Assembly (NCBI GenBank): GCA_943327755.2 | Contig: CALPYF020000005.1 | Span: forward strand, 1 to 64,000 | Length of the DNA stretch: 64,000 bases | Reading direction: 5' to 3' | Source: Deinococcus hopiensis KR-140 | GTDB lineage: Bacteria > Deinococcota > Deinococci > Deinococcales > Deinococcaceae | Shown: positions 34,568-44,801 of the stretch, in pieces | How the letters are laid out: each line of letters starts with the position of its first letter | Position numbering within the stretch: position 1 is the first letter of the stretch | Position numbers and translations under genes: made by a program | The notes under the pieces: model-generated | Seen by the model: the letters and a program-made list of their open reading frames with translations, nothing else | Database searches by the model: none | Told to the model about the DNA's origin: nothing

Positions 34568-37441
34568 TCAGGGCGTGCCAAGCTGTTCGCCCAGCCATGC
34601 CAGGATCTGAGGCAGCTGAAACTCAGTGACCTCACTGCTCCTCTCTCCTGGGAACCGCGACGCCAGAGACTGGTCCGCCCGCCAGCGCTGCCAATGGTGC
34701 AGTGAGGCGGTATCCCGAATGCTCCGCAGCAGCCGCGCCGTCTGCTGCGGAGCGCGCGTTTCGAGGTCGTCGACCAGCACGAGACACAGTTCCACCAGCT
34801 CCCACGGTTGCGGGAACTGGTTCAAAAGGTGCAAAACGCGGCGTGCATGGGTGCGTCCCTGTTCAGCCCGTCCACGAGCGTAGGCGACTTCAGCGTTGAG
34901 CAGGTGCCATTCCATGCGGTTGCCCGGCCGGTTATCATCCTTCAGGCGATCCTGCCATACCCTCAGATGCTGCTCCGCCTCTCGCACGTTTCGTTGCCTC
35001 AGAAGCAATCTGACCTGCATAAGGGTCGCTTCGTGATGAGTCGAGGTATTGCCAGACCGATCGGCATACTCCGCGAGTTGCCGCGCTTCCGTCAGCAGCC
35101 GGTCCGTATCGAGTCCCGGCACGTACAGTTCTGCCTGCAACAGCCGTTCGCGCACCATCCAGGCCAGTCCCTCTTGCAGGCTTGGCACTTCGGTGCGCAG
35201 CTGGGTCACGATTTCCTGCACCTGCTCGGGCGTACCGATGAAGGACAGATTGGACAGGATGTTCACCCGGTAGAACACGGCGCGCATTTGATCGCCTAGT
35301 TCGACTGCCAGCGCCAGCGCCTGCCTGAGCAGGTCCGTGGCGCTCTGCATCTGCCCCTGCACCCCCCGGACGGCGGCCAGGGTGTTCAACACCTTCATGC
35401 GGCTGGTGGGGTCGGCGGCCAGTGGTCCGGCCAGGAAGTGCCCGGCGAGCGTCTGGGCGTCCAGCAGGCGTCCGGCGCGGTACGCGAGCCACATGCTGGC
35501 GATCTGCGCGGCGGCCTGCACGCTGTCCGGGGCGCTGGCGTCCTCGGCGGCGTCGGCCAGGGCGGCGAAGGTGTCGGTGCCGCTGGCGTGCAGGCCGCGC
35601 CGGTCGTGGTGGGCCAGGAAGTGGTCGATCTGGGCGGCGGTGGCGTCGCCGCGTTCCAGTGCGGTGTGCAGGGCGGCGGTGATGTTGTCGCGTTCGGCGT
35701 CCACCGGGGGCGCTTCGGGGGGCTGGGCGGTGAACCACGTCAGGTAGTGGCGGGCGTGGTCGGCGCGGGCCTGCGTGATCAGGTCCGGGTGCGCGGCGGC
35801 CTGTTCGGTCAGGAGGCCGCGTAGCGCGGGGTACAGGCGCAGGCGTTCGGTGCCGGGCTGGTGCGCTTCGAGGAAGTTGTGCGTGAGCAGCTCGTCGATG
35901 AGGTGCGCGGGGACGCCCAGGTGGGGGGCGTCGGCGGGGTCGAGGTCGCTGGTGACGGTCAGGCGCAGCGCCGCGTGCTGCTGTTCGGGGCTCAGGAGGT
36001 CCCAGGAGCGGCGGGCGACGGCGTTCAGGCCGCGTCGTCCGTCGCTGCCGCCGCCTTCGGGGGTCAGCTGGGCGGCCTCGGTGAGGACGCGGGCGTACAC
36101 GGCTTCCAGGTGTTCGACGCGCAGCCAGGACGCGGCCAGGGCTAGGGCGAGAGGGTGGCCCTGGAGGCGGCGGGTGATTCCGGCGATCAGGGCGGCGTTG
36201 GCGGCGGTCAGGGTGAGGTCGCGGCGGGTGCGGGCGGCTTCGCGCAGGAAGAGTTGAGTGGCGCTGCTCGCGGCGATCTGCGCGAGGTCCGCTTCCGGCG
36301 GCGCCTGGGGGAGGCCCGCGAGTGGCAGCAGCAGATCCCCTTCCCCCAGCAGGCCGGGGGGGCTGCGGCGGCTGCTGATCACCCAGCGCACGCCGGGCAG
36401 GTCGCGGCGCAGGGCGCGCAGCAGGTCCGGGAGGTCGTTCAGGGCGTCCGCGCCGTCCAGCAGGACCGTGGCGTGCGGGGGCAGGTGGTCGCTCAGGGCG
36501 GCCAGGGTGGGGGGCGCGGCCTGCCCGGGCGTCAGGGTGGCAGACAGGCGGGCGCTCAGCTCGGCGGCGCTGGCGGCGCCCTCGGCGTCCACGAGGGTCG
36601 CGGGGCGGTCCAGGCGGGTCAGTTCCCGCAGGAGTTCGCGGGTCAGGGTGCTCTTGCCGATCCCGCCCGGCCCGGTGATCAGGGCCGCGCCCCCCGCCGG
36701 GGGGTCCGCCTGCGGGGCGAGCGTCCAGGCGAGGAGCGTGTCGAGTTCCGCCTCGCGGCCCAGCATGCGCGCGGCCACGCGGGCCGGGCGGGTGGGGGTG
36801 GGCGGGGTGGCGTCCAGTTCGGTCAGTTCGCCCAGTTCCGCGCGGACCTCCGCCTCCAGCGGCGAGCCGGGCAGCGTCAGCGGCAGCAGGCGGCGCAGGA
36901 CGTCCGCGTCGGGCGGTGGGGCGCCCGGGGTGCGGTAGGCCCGCGCAGCCCAGTCGGCGGCGCGGGCGGGGTCGGCAGTCTCGGCGGCGCGCAGGGCTTC
37001 CTCCTGCACGTGCCGCGCGAGGCGTTCGCGCTGCGTCTCCACCCATTCCTCGAACTCGGCGGACACGCCGGTCAGGGGTACGCCGTGCAGGAACGGTCCG
37101 GCGTAGGCGTCCCAGGCGGCCTCGCCGCGCAGAGTCAGCAGGCGCGCCGCGTCGCTGGTCACGGGGGTGCTCAGGCGGTCCTCGCCGCCCAGCGCGCCCG
37201 GGTGCACCTCGCGCAGGGCGTGCAGGGCGACGCGCAGGCTGCCTTCCGGGCGGGCCGCGCCCGGCCACAGCAGGGTCGCCAGGGTCCGGCGCGGCGTGGG
37301 GCCTTCCAGGGCGACGTACACGAGCAGCAGCAGGGACTTGACCTTGCGGAAGCCGCCCAGGTCCAGGCCGCCCAGCGTGCTCAGCACCGGGGTCGTGGGG
37401 GTGAGGGTGGAGGCAGGCTCAGTCAGGGTCGGCTCAGTCAA
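34568..37441 (-). CDS. BTAD-type transcriptional regulator with NTPase and TPR domains
   Basis: 957 aa. N-terminal OmpR-like winged helix (residues about 20-105, with LLLLVYVALEGPTPRRTLATLLWPG split here), a BTAD helical domain (about 108-215), a STAND/AAA NTPase with Walker A GPGGIGKST (257-265) and a Walker B-like ATVLLDGADAL, then a long TPR-like helical region. Such proteins are large ATP-dependent activators. The TTG at 37439-37441 overlaps the yigZ-like gene stop by 8 nt and is coupled to it; a GTG 18 codons later is the alternative start. The last gene of a Nudix-YigZ-regulator operon. Confidence 0.83.
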   Translation of the reverse strand: MTEPTLTEPASTLTPTTPVLSTLGGLDLGGFRKVKSLLLLVYVALEGPTPRRTLATLLWPGAARPEGSLRVALHALREVHPGALGGEDRLSTPVTSDAARLLTLRGEAAWDAYAGPFLHGVPLTGVSAEFEEWVETQRERLARHVQEEALRAAETADPARAADWAARAYRTPGAPPPDADVLRRLLPLTLPGSPLEAEVRAELGELTELDATPPTPTRPARVAARMLGREAELDTLLAWTLAPQADPPAGGAALITGPGGIGKSTLTRELLRELTRLDRPATLVDAEGAASAAELSARLSATLTPGQAAPPTLAALSDHLPPHATVLLDGADALNDLPDLLRALRRDLPGVRWVISSRRSPPGLLGEGDLLLPLAGLPQAPPEADLAQIAASSATQLFLREAARTRRDLTLTAANAALIAGITRRLQGHPLALALAASWLRVEHLEAVYARVLTEAAQLTPEGGGSDGRRGLNAVARRSWDLLSPEQQHAALRLTVTSDLDPADAPHLGVPAHLIDELLTHNFLEAHQPGTERLRLYPALRGLLTEQAAAHPDLITQARADHARHYLTWFTAQPPEAPPVDAERDNITAALHTALERGDATAAQIDHFLAHHDRRGLHASGTDTFAALADAAEDASAPDSVQAAAQIASMWLAYRAGRLLDAQTLAGHFLAGPLAADPTSRMKVLNTLAAVRGVQGQMQSATDLLRQALALAVELGDQMRAVFYRVNILSNLSFIGTPEQVQEIVTQLRTEVPSLQEGLAWMVRERLLQAELYVPGLDTDRLLTEARQLAEYADRSGNTSTHHEATLMQVRLLLRQRNVREAEQHLRVWQDRLKDDNRPGNRMEWHLLNAEVAYARGRAEQGRTHARRVLHLLNQFPQPWELVELCLVLVDDLETRAPQQTARLLRSIRDTASLHHWQRWRADQSLASRFPGERSSEVTEFQLPQILAWLGEQLGTP

Positions 37442-38048
37442 GGTCGGTCACCGCCGCGCCGCGCGTCGCGTCCCGCAGGGCCGCCGCGAAAGCCCCGGCG
37501 TCCTCGGGGTAGAGGTGCACGTCGAGTTCCACCCCGCCCGCCGTGTACGCCTCCTCGCCGCGCGTGACGTCCCAGGTGCCCAGCAGGTGGTACAGGCCGC
37601 TGACCGCGTCGAACGGCACCGCGACCCGCACGGTGCGGCGCGGACGGACCTCCAGCCGCTCGGCGGTCCGCAGGCACTCGGCGGCGCCGCCCCCGTACGC
37701 GCGGACCAGCCCGCCCGTGCCGAGCTTCACGCCGCCGTAGAAGCGCACCACGACGACCATCACGTGGTCCACGCCCTGACCCTCAATGGCCCGCAGGATC
37801 GGCGCGCCTGCCGTGCCGCCCGGCTCGCCGTCGTCATTGAAGCGGTACGCGGCCCCGATGCGGTACGCCCAGCAGTGGTGCGTGGCGTCCGGGTAGCGCG
37901 CCCGCAGCGCCGCCAGCTGCGCCAGCGCATCCTCTGGCGTGTCGGCCCGGTCCGCAAAGGTCAGGAACTCGCTGTTCTCGATCACTGCGTCAAACCGGTG
38001 CGGTCCGGCCAGGGTCGTGAACGGCGCGGGCAGTTCGGTGTCCGCCAC
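37434..38048 (-). CDS. YigZ/IMPACT-family protein
   Basis: 204 aa from a GTG at 38046-38048. The UPF0029/IMPACT core is visible: SEFLTFADRA, HHCWAYRIG, NDDGEPGGTAGAPILRAIEG and VVRFYGGVKLGTGGLVRAYG, then a C-terminal DUF1949-like ferredoxin fold. Bacterial members are proposed translation-associated or peptidase-linked factors; the true role is unclear. It begins 2 nt after the Nudix gene stop. Confidence 0.92.
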   Translation of the reverse strand: MADTELPAPFTTLAGPHRFDAVIENSEFLTFADRADTPEDALAQLAALRARYPDATHHCWAYRIGAAYRFNDDGEPGGTAGAPILRAIEGQGVDHVMVVVVRFYGGVKLGTGGLVRAYGGGAAECLRTAERLEVRPRRTVRVAVPFDAVSGLYHLLGTWDVTRGEEAYTAGGVELDVHLYPEDAGAFAAALRDATRGAAVTDLD

Positions 38049-38050
38049 GG

Positions 38051-38635
38051 TCAGAGCAGGCCCCGCCCGGCCAGCACGGCCCGCGCGTGCCACATCGCCA
38101 GGCTGCTCGACCCGTCCAGGATCTCCCCGGCGTCCAGGCGACGGTACGCCTCGGCCAGCGGCACGACCACGCGCTCGATCGTCTCGGTGTCCTCGTGGTG
38201 CATGTCCCCCAGCGTGACGCCCAGCGCCAGGAACGGGTAGAAGATCACGCCGCTGATGCTCGGCTGCGGGTAGAAGCCGGGCAGCGGCACCCACTCGGCT
38301 GCCACGCCCCCCACCTCCTCGTGCAGTTCCCGCTGCGCCGCCGCGAGCAGGTCCTCGCCGCGTTCCACGCCGCCCGCGACGACCTCGGTGACGGTCGCGC
38401 GCAGCGGGTAGCGGTACTGGCGGATCAGGACCGCCTCGCCCGCTGCGGTGACGGGCAGCACGAACACCGCGCGCGGCCCGCGCGGCCGGTACTGGTAGGT
38501 GGTCTCTGCGCCGCTGGGGAGGCGCACGCGGTCCTCGAACACCGTGCGGAACCCCGACACGATCTGCCGGGACTCCAGCGTCGCCCACGGCTGCGTGTCA
38601 TCCTCGACCAGCGCCGCCCAGTTCGGATGAATCAT
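38051..38635 (-). CDS. Nudix hydrolase, ADP-ribose pyrophosphatase type
   Basis: 194 aa. The Nudix box GGVERGEDLLAAAQRELHEEVGG is intact, spread over residues about 88-110, with the Glu residues that bind Mg2+. The preceding EVVAGG and a following Pro-rich PGFYPQPSISG resemble ADP-ribose pyrophosphatases, which cleave ADP-ribose to AMP and ribose 5-phosphate. TAGCCT lies 6 nt before the ATG. Confidence 0.9.
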   Translation of the reverse strand: MIHPNWAALVEDDTQPWATLESRQIVSGFRTVFEDRVRLPSGAETTYQYRPRGPRAVFVLPVTAAGEAVLIRQYRYPLRATVTEVVAGGVERGEDLLAAAQRELHEEVGGVAAEWVPLPGFYPQPSISGVIFYPFLALGVTLGDMHHEDTETIERVVVPLAEAYRRLDAGEILDGSSSLAMWHARAVLAGRGLL

Positions 38636-38641
38636 GCCCGC

Positions 38642-38647
38642 AGGCTA
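38642..38647 (-). promoter_or_regulatory. -10 box of the Nudix-YigZ-regulator operon
   Basis: TAGCCT on the minus strand, 6 nt before the ATG. Confidence 0.5.
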
Positions 38648-38660
38648 CCAGACCACCCGT

Positions 38661-39491
38661 TCAACGCAGCTGACGCCGCGAGAGCCGCCAGCCCACCGAC
38701 CGCGACGCGCGGATCAGGGTGGGCGTGGGCAGCACCACGCGCGGCGTCCACCACGTCTGCGCCGCCTTGTGCAGCGCCCAGCCGCCGCCCAGCGTCACGG
38801 CGGCATGCTGCGCCAGCCCGTCCCGGGAGCGCCACAGAAGCACCGTGCCCGCCCGATCGTCCCGCCCGCCGGGCCGGGTGCGCTCCTGCAAGAAGGCCTC
38901 GAACGGCTCGCGCTGCATCCACTCGGCCGCCGCACCGGGCACCCCTGCCGCGCCCATCACGGTCCCGAAACAGTTCCCGGCGCTGCCCTGCGGGAACGAA
39001 CCCGCCAGCGCCTGCGCGCCCGGCAGGACCTCCCGCGCCGCGCGCCACACCTCCGGCGGAACCTCCGCGCGCTGGCAGGGCACGCCACCCGCCGCGACGA
39101 CCTGCGCCAGCACCCCAGCGGTCAGCTGCTCGGGGCGCCACAGAAACCGGCCTGGCGGCAGGCCCATCTCCGGGAAGGCGCGGCCCAGCGGGACGTTGCC
39201 CCGCCCGTGGCGCACCTGCGCGCGCAGCAGCGCCCGGCGCGACGCGGGCGGCAGGGCGTCCACGTCCGCCAGGGTCAGCCACGCCACCCGGTCTGCCAGC
39301 GGGGCGATGTTCCACTCGGTGATGGTGTCGCGGGCCTCGGGGGTCAGGATCAGCCCGTCGCGCGGCACGGTCTCTATCTCCAGTGCGTCCGCCTCAGCCC
39401 CGGTGAGGTAGAACGGCTGCCGCGCCGGGGCCAGCCAGCCGCGCCACGCCGCCAGCAGCGCGGTGTCCACCGGGATGTTCAGGACGTTCAA
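38661..39491 (-). CDS. Uncharacterised protein, candidate papain-like (NlpC/P60-type) fold
   Basis: 276 aa from a TTG at 39489-39491 that overlaps the DinB-family stop as TTGA. The C-terminal half has a Cys in AGNCFGTVMGAAG (Cys174), then GTVLLWRS, a His in GLAQHAAVTLGGGWALHKA (His229, His241) and TWWTPRVV. Cys followed by a short beta-barrel with His and a Gly-rich turn is the pattern of NlpC/P60 and CHAP hydrolases. No signal peptide is present, so a cell-wall role would be odd. The N-terminal half is not recognised. Confidence 0.65.
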   Translation of the reverse strand: MNVLNIPVDTALLAAWRGWLAPARQPFYLTGAEADALEIETVPRDGLILTPEARDTITEWNIAPLADRVAWLTLADVDALPPASRRALLRAQVRHGRGNVPLGRAFPEMGLPPGRFLWRPEQLTAGVLAQVVAAGGVPCQRAEVPPEVWRAAREVLPGAQALAGSFPQGSAGNCFGTVMGAAGVPGAAAEWMQREPFEAFLQERTRPGGRDDRAGTVLLWRSRDGLAQHAAVTLGGGWALHKAAQTWWTPRVVLPTPTLIRASRSVGWRLSRRQLR

Positions 39492-40003
39492 GAGCTCAGC
39501 AGCTCCGCCGCTTCCTCCGGCAGGCCCAGGTCCGTGTCCGGCCCCGCCGGGTACGGGAAGCCCAGCACGCGCCCCATCGTCAGGAGTTGCCCCTTGTGGT
39601 GAAACTCGTGCGTGAGGGGGTGCATCACCAGCCAGCGGCCCGTGACCTCCAGTTCCCGATCCCGGAAGGGCACGCGGCGCGGCTCGTCCGGCTGCGTGAA
39701 GGCATCCAGCGCGCGGTCCACCAGGGCGTCCACGTCCGCGTAGACGGCGCGCAGGGCCGCCACGTCCGGCAGCGCGCCCGGGTCGAGCCGCACGACGGTC
39801 TCGCCCAGACCGCGCGTCGCGATCCACACGCGGTAGCAGTCCGCGACGTGCACCTGCACGTTCCGCAGACTGCCGAACGCGAAGTCCGGGCGTTCCAGGG
39901 TGTACACGCCCCCGGGCAGGGTCTCCAGCCACGCCAGCAGGCGCTCGCGGCCCACACGGGCCCAGGCGTATGCGGCGCGCAGATCGGCATTCGGTGCGGT
40001 CAT
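39488..40003 (-). CDS. DinB-family protein
   Basis: 171 aa, four-helix bundle. The three-His metal site of the family is suggested by VQVHVADCYR and HPLTHEFHHKGQLL near the C-terminus. DinB-like proteins are metal-dependent enzymes such as thiol S-transferases; deinococci carry many copies and several respond to DNA damage. The start MTAPNAD at 40001-40003 is preferred to a longer Arg-rich reading, and GAGACT lies 6 nt upstream. Confidence 0.85.
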   Translation of the reverse strand: MTAPNADLRAAYAWARVGRERLLAWLETLPGGVYTLERPDFAFGSLRNVQVHVADCYRVWIATRGLGETVVRLDPGALPDVAALRAVYADVDALVDRALDAFTQPDEPRRVPFRDRELEVTGRWLVMHPLTHEFHHKGQLLTMGRVLGFPYPAGPDTDLGLPEEAAELLSS

Positions 40004-40076
40004 GCGCGCAGTCTCCCCCACCCCGGCGGGCGGGCGCATCCGCCAGATGGACACCCGCCCCCAGGAGCGGGATGGG

Positions 40077-41432
40077 TCAGCGGTGGCCGCGCCGGGGGGC
40101 GTCCGGGCTGGGGGCGCCCTGCAGGACCTCGCGTTCCACCTTCTTCCAGAAGCCGAAGAAGCGCCGCACCGGCCCGTCGTACGACGTCAGGCGTTCGGGC
40201 TCGTGCACGACCACCCGCAGGTCCGGGTGCGCCGCGCGCACGCCCGCGAGGATGCGCGTGAATTCCGGCGTGAAGTTCCGCGTGACGTGCAGTTCCCCCG
40301 CCCCGTACGCGCGGGCGAACGCCGCGAGTTCCCCGGCGACCGCGCCCACCCGCGCGTGCGTGGGCGCGCGGCGCGCGGCGGCGATGTCCCGCACGCCCTG
40401 GTACATGAACGCCAGCCGGGGAAACGCGATGGGCACCCCGGACAGGAACGGCCGGTCGAACACGAACAGCGCCGGGGCGTCCGGGCAGGCGCTCAGGGCC
40501 GGGTCCGTCACGGACAGGCCGTCCCCGTGCACCCAGACCACGCGCGGGGAGGTCGGCCCGGTCGGCTGGATCGGCGCGGGCTCCGCCTCCTGTGCTGGCT
40601 CGGCGCGGTGAGGGTTTCCTCCGCCCGGTGACGCCGGGGACTGCCGGGGCAGGTGGCCGCTGAACAGGCGCGCCTCCAGCTCCTCGTAGCTGCCCCGGAA
40701 CGGGCAATTCGCGGTGCAGGTGCGGCACCAGCGGCCCCCGCTGAAGCGCTCTATGTTCTCCTGATTCATGAAGTACGGCTTGTTGCTGAACGTACTCGCC
40801 ACCCACTGCCACGACAGGGCGTTGCTGGCGATGTCCCCGTCCAGCAGGTGCTCGCGGAAGAACGCGTACCCGGCCCGCCAGTGCACGCCGCGCCAGTGGA
40901 TCAGGTACGCCGCGAACCACAGCCGCTCGTGGTTGTGCAGCCACCCGTCCCGGATCAGGTGCGTCACCCAGGCGTCCACGCAGGGCAGGTCCGTGCGCGC
41001 CGCGCGGACGTCGTCCGGCAGCGCGTCCGTCCAGTGGGCGGGGTACTTGGGTTCCTCCAGGTTGTCCAGCACGCGCGCGCCCTCCTGGCGCAGCACCAGC
41101 CGGAAGAACTCCCCCCAGGTGAGCTGCCGCAGGAACTCGTCCCGCTCGCGGCCCCGCAGGACGTGGCGGGCGTGGGCGGCGACCTCGCGGATGCCGATCA
41201 TGCCGTGCCGGAGGTACATGCTCAGGCGCGACACGTTCCCCGACAGGTGGTTGCGCTCGCGGTACCCGGCGCCGGTCCAGGCGTGCAGCGCCGCCAGTCC
41301 CGCCGCGCGCCCGCCGGGCCGGGCAGGCAGGCGAGGCTGGCCGGTGTACAGGCCCGCCAGGGCGGCGCCGAGCACGCCGGGCAGCTGCGCGTCCGGGAGG
41401 TCAAGGGGCAGGTCGGCGGGCGGGGCGGTCAT
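40077..41432 (-). CDS. Photolyase/cryptochrome-like protein with reversed domain order
   Basis: 451 aa. Residues about 40-260 are the photolyase FAD-binding helical domain (TGAGYRERNHLSGNVSRLSMYL, WGEFFR, WVTHLIRDGWLHNHERLWFA, DGDIASNALSWQWVASTFSNKPYF, in parts). Residues about 297-451, after a Pro/Ala linker, look like the alpha/beta antenna domain (VVWVHGDGLSVTDPAL, ALFVFDRPF), which in ordinary photolyases is N-terminal. A CxxCxxxC cluster (Cys236, 239, 243) ends the FAD domain and could hold a metal. Light-driven DNA repair or light sensing is likely but the substrate is unknown. Confidence 0.82.
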   Translation of the reverse strand: MTAPPADLPLDLPDAQLPGVLGAALAGLYTGQPRLPARPGGRAAGLAALHAWTGAGYRERNHLSGNVSRLSMYLRHGMIGIREVAAHARHVLRGRERDEFLRQLTWGEFFRLVLRQEGARVLDNLEEPKYPAHWTDALPDDVRAARTDLPCVDAWVTHLIRDGWLHNHERLWFAAYLIHWRGVHWRAGYAFFREHLLDGDIASNALSWQWVASTFSNKPYFMNQENIERFSGGRWCRTCTANCPFRGSYEELEARLFSGHLPRQSPASPGGGNPHRAEPAQEAEPAPIQPTGPTSPRVVWVHGDGLSVTDPALSACPDAPALFVFDRPFLSGVPIAFPRLAFMYQGVRDIAAARRAPTHARVGAVAGELAAFARAYGAGELHVTRNFTPEFTRILAGVRAAHPDLRVVVHEPERLTSYDGPVRRFFGFWKKVEREVLQGAPSPDAPRRGHR

Positions 41433-41548
41433 GCGGTCAGCATGGCAGGGCGCCGCCCGGTCAGACCGTACGGTCGCGTGCAGAGGAGGGAGAGGAGAGT
41501 GGGCGGCGGCTCACCGTCATCACATGCTGATATCGGAGTCTGATAACC

Positions 41549-41866
41549 GTGGATCCGAATCTCTTCAAGGGCAACCTCGACCTGATCCTCCTGAGCGTCC
41601 TCGAACGCGAGGGCGGCTACGGGCAGGACATCGCCGCGCGCGTCCAGAGCGGCACGGACGGGCACATCCGCCTGAACGCGGGAAGTCTGTACCCCGCGCT
41701 GCACCGCCTGGAACGCGCCGGGTTCCTGCGCGCCCAGGAGACCAGCCCCGCGCGCGGCGGCCCCCCGGTGCGGACGTACACCCTGACGGACGCGGGCCGC
41801 GAGGAACTCGCCCGGCGCCGCGAGCGCTACCACGCGTTCGACCGGGCGCTGCGGGGCCTCTGGTGA
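41549..41866 (+). CDS. PadR-family regulator
   Basis: 105 aa from a GTG at 41549. PadR winged helix: LDLILLSVLEREGGYGQDIAARV, NAGSLYPALHRLERAGFL and RTYTLTDAGREEL. TATC and GATA are arranged as an inverted pair around 41531-41545, just before the start, a possible self-operator. It is the first gene of a three-gene operon with GTGA overlaps, together with a permease-prefix protein and signal peptidase. Confidence 0.9.
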   Translation: MDPNLFKGNLDLILLSVLEREGGYGQDIAARVQSGTDGHIRLNAGSLYPALHRLERAGFLRAQETSPARGGPPVRTYTLTDAGREELARRRERYHAFDRALRGLW

Positions 41867-42204
41867 GCGGCGAACCCCCACGTGCGGTGCGCGCCTATCT
41901 GCGCCGCGTGACCTGCCTGATCCCCCCACGCGCCGCACGGGTCGTGCAGGGCGAACTGCTGGGGCACCTGCACCTGGACATGCTGAACGCCCGCCTGCGG
42001 GGCCTGGACGAGGCGCAGGCCTGGGCGCAGGCGCTGCGGGACGCCGGCCCCGCCCCCCTGACCGCGCTGCGCTTCGCGCGGACGTACACGCTGGGGCTGG
42101 CACTGCGCTGGCTGCTCGCGGCGGGTCTGCTGGGCGGCGCGGCGTACGCGCTGGGCACGCACACCCCGCCTGCCCCCGCACCCGCCGCGCAGGTGGGCCG
42201 GTGA
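41863..42204 (+). CDS. Small membrane protein after PadR (permease-prefix type)
   Basis: 113 aa from a GTG overlapping the padR stop as GTGA. Soluble helical N-terminus (AYLRRVTCLIPPRAARVVQGELLGHLH, in parts) with one transmembrane helix at about residues 80-98. PadR genes are often followed by such cytoplasmic-helix/membrane proteins. The function is unknown; coupling to PadR suggests it is under its control. Confidence 0.72.
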   Translation: MSGEPPRAVRAYLRRVTCLIPPRAARVVQGELLGHLHLDMLNARLRGLDEAQAWAQALRDAGPAPLTALRFARTYTLGLALRWLLAAGLLGGAAYALGTHTPPAPAPAAQVGR

Positions 42205-42914
42205 CCCCGCCGCAGGGCCGCCCGGGCCGCTGGCGCAGCCTCTGGCAGGAGTGGGGATCGCCCGTCCTGGTCGCGCTGCTGCTCACGCAGTTCGGGGCGA
42301 CCGCCGTGCGCGTGGACGGCGCGAGCATGCTCCCCGGCCTGAGGCACGGGGAACAGCTGGTCGTCCCGAAGATTGAGGGCTGGGCGCACCGCGCCGGGCT
42401 GGGCACGTACGCGCGCGGCGACGTGGTCGTGTTCAAACCGCCCCGCAGCGCCGCCGCCGAGTGGACGCGCGAGTACCGGGGCGTGACCCTCCCCTGGGCG
42501 TACCGCCCGTACCTCGTCAAGCGCGTCGTGGGCCTGCCCGGCGACACCGTTCAGGTGCGCGGCGGCACCGTCCTCGTGAACGGCCGGGCGCTCCCCGAGC
42601 CCCGCACGCAGGCGTACTGGGACGCCAGCTGCCACGACACCGCCAGTCCGCTGGCGAACACGCCGGCCGTCACCGTGCCCGCCGGGGCATACTTCGTGAT
42701 GGGCGACAACCGCAGCGAGGGCGGCAGCCTCGACAGCCGTGTGTTCGGGCCGGTGGACACCGCCGACATCGCCGGGCGGGCCGTCGCCAGCGTGTGGCCC
42801 CTGACCGTTCCCGAGCACGCGCAGGCCCCCTGCGACGGGCAGGCGCACCCCGAGCGGCGCGTGCAGCTCAGCGGCGCCGCCCACTGGAATCCGCGGCTGC
42901 TGCCAAGCGACTGA
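42201..42914 (+). CDS. lepB: Signal peptidase I
   Basis: 237 aa from a GTG overlapping the previous stop as GTGA. One N-terminal membrane anchor (about residues 18-36) precedes the catalytic domain. Ser42 lies in VDGASMLPGL and the general base Lys107 in YLVKRVVGLPGD. The MGDNRSEGGSLDSRVFG box is complete. It cleaves signal peptides outside the membrane. The location behind a PadR regulator suggests a regulated second copy, not the housekeeping enzyme (inference). Confidence 0.93.
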   Translation: MTPPQGRPGRWRSLWQEWGSPVLVALLLTQFGATAVRVDGASMLPGLRHGEQLVVPKIEGWAHRAGLGTYARGDVVVFKPPRSAAAEWTREYRGVTLPWAYRPYLVKRVVGLPGDTVQVRGGTVLVNGRALPEPRTQAYWDASCHDTASPLANTPAVTVPAGAYFVMGDNRSEGGSLDSRVFGPVDTADIAGRAVASVWPLTVPEHAQAPCDGQAHPERRVQLSGAAHWNPRLLPSD

Positions 42915-42999
42915 CCGGGGCGTCCGGGCCGCCCGGAAGTCCGGAACGGCGCGGCGGGAATCTGCCATGCCCTACGCAATCCCGGGCGGGGGTCGGCGC

Positions 43000-43224
43000 T
43001 CAGCCCTCGTCGGCGACGGATTCGTGGTCGAGGATGGAGCGGTACTGTTCGAGATTCTCGCCCTCGCCGAGTTCGCGGGCGATCTTCTCGATGGCGAGGC
43101 GCACGACCTCGCTCTTGCTGATCAGGCGTTCGGGGCTGGACAGTTCGTAGGCGGTGCGGGTCAGCAGGGCGTCCTGCTCGTCGCTGATCACCACCTGGAG
43201 CCGTTTGCGTTCCTTCTTGGGCAT
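43000..43224 (-). CDS. Ribbon-helix-helix protein
   Basis: 74 aa. MPKKERKRLQVVISDEQDALL gives the basic beta strand, and the following helices (ERLISKSEVVRLAIEKIARE) complete an RHH DNA-binding fold; a short acidic tail follows. AGGAG sits 4 nt before the ATG (43222-43224). An upstream ATG at 43428 lacks support. It could be an orphan antitoxin or a small repressor; no toxin gene is adjacent. Confidence 0.78.
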   Translation of the reverse strand: MPKKERKRLQVVISDEQDALLTRTAYELSSPERLISKSEVVRLAIEKIARELGEGENLEQYRSILDHESVADEG

Positions 43225-43418
43225 GCCTCTCCTGAAACGGGGCCACGCCGCGCCGCCGGGGGGCGGCAGGGTGTGGCCGAGTCCGTGCGGGCAGCGTAGC
43301 ACGCTCCCCGGAAGCCCCTCAACATGAGCCGCACGTGACTCCAGGGGCACCCCGCCGCTCATCCAGCGTGCCGGGGTGGCCTGTATGGTCAGTATGGACG
43401 ACCGGTGAGCATGATGTG

Positions 43419-43424
43419 TAACAT
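43419..43424 (+). promoter_or_regulatory. -10 box of the murA leader ORF
   Basis: TAACAT, 6 nt before the ATG at 43431, with TGGACG 18 nt upstream as a fair -35. Confidence 0.48.
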
Positions 43425-43430
43425 GCACCC

Positions 43431-43507
43431 ATGCCGCGCGTCGCTCGGCTCCTGACCCTCACCCACCCCGGCGCGGCCCGCCCCGCGGCCCCGCTGAAAG
43501 GAATCCC

Positions 43508-43517
<10 letters not shown>
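43431..43517 (+). CDS. Possible leaderless upstream ORF overlapping the murA start
   Basis: 28 codons, MPRVARLLTLTHPGAARPAA and a short tail, ending at a TGA just inside murA (10-nt overlap). The ATG is positioned exactly as leaderless starts are elsewhere in this window. Translation would carry ribosomes over the murA Shine-Dalgarno AAAGGA and start, so it may set murA expression. Confidence 0.4.
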
Positions 43518-44791
<1,274 letters not shown>

Positions 44792-44801
44792 GCAGCGACC
44801 C

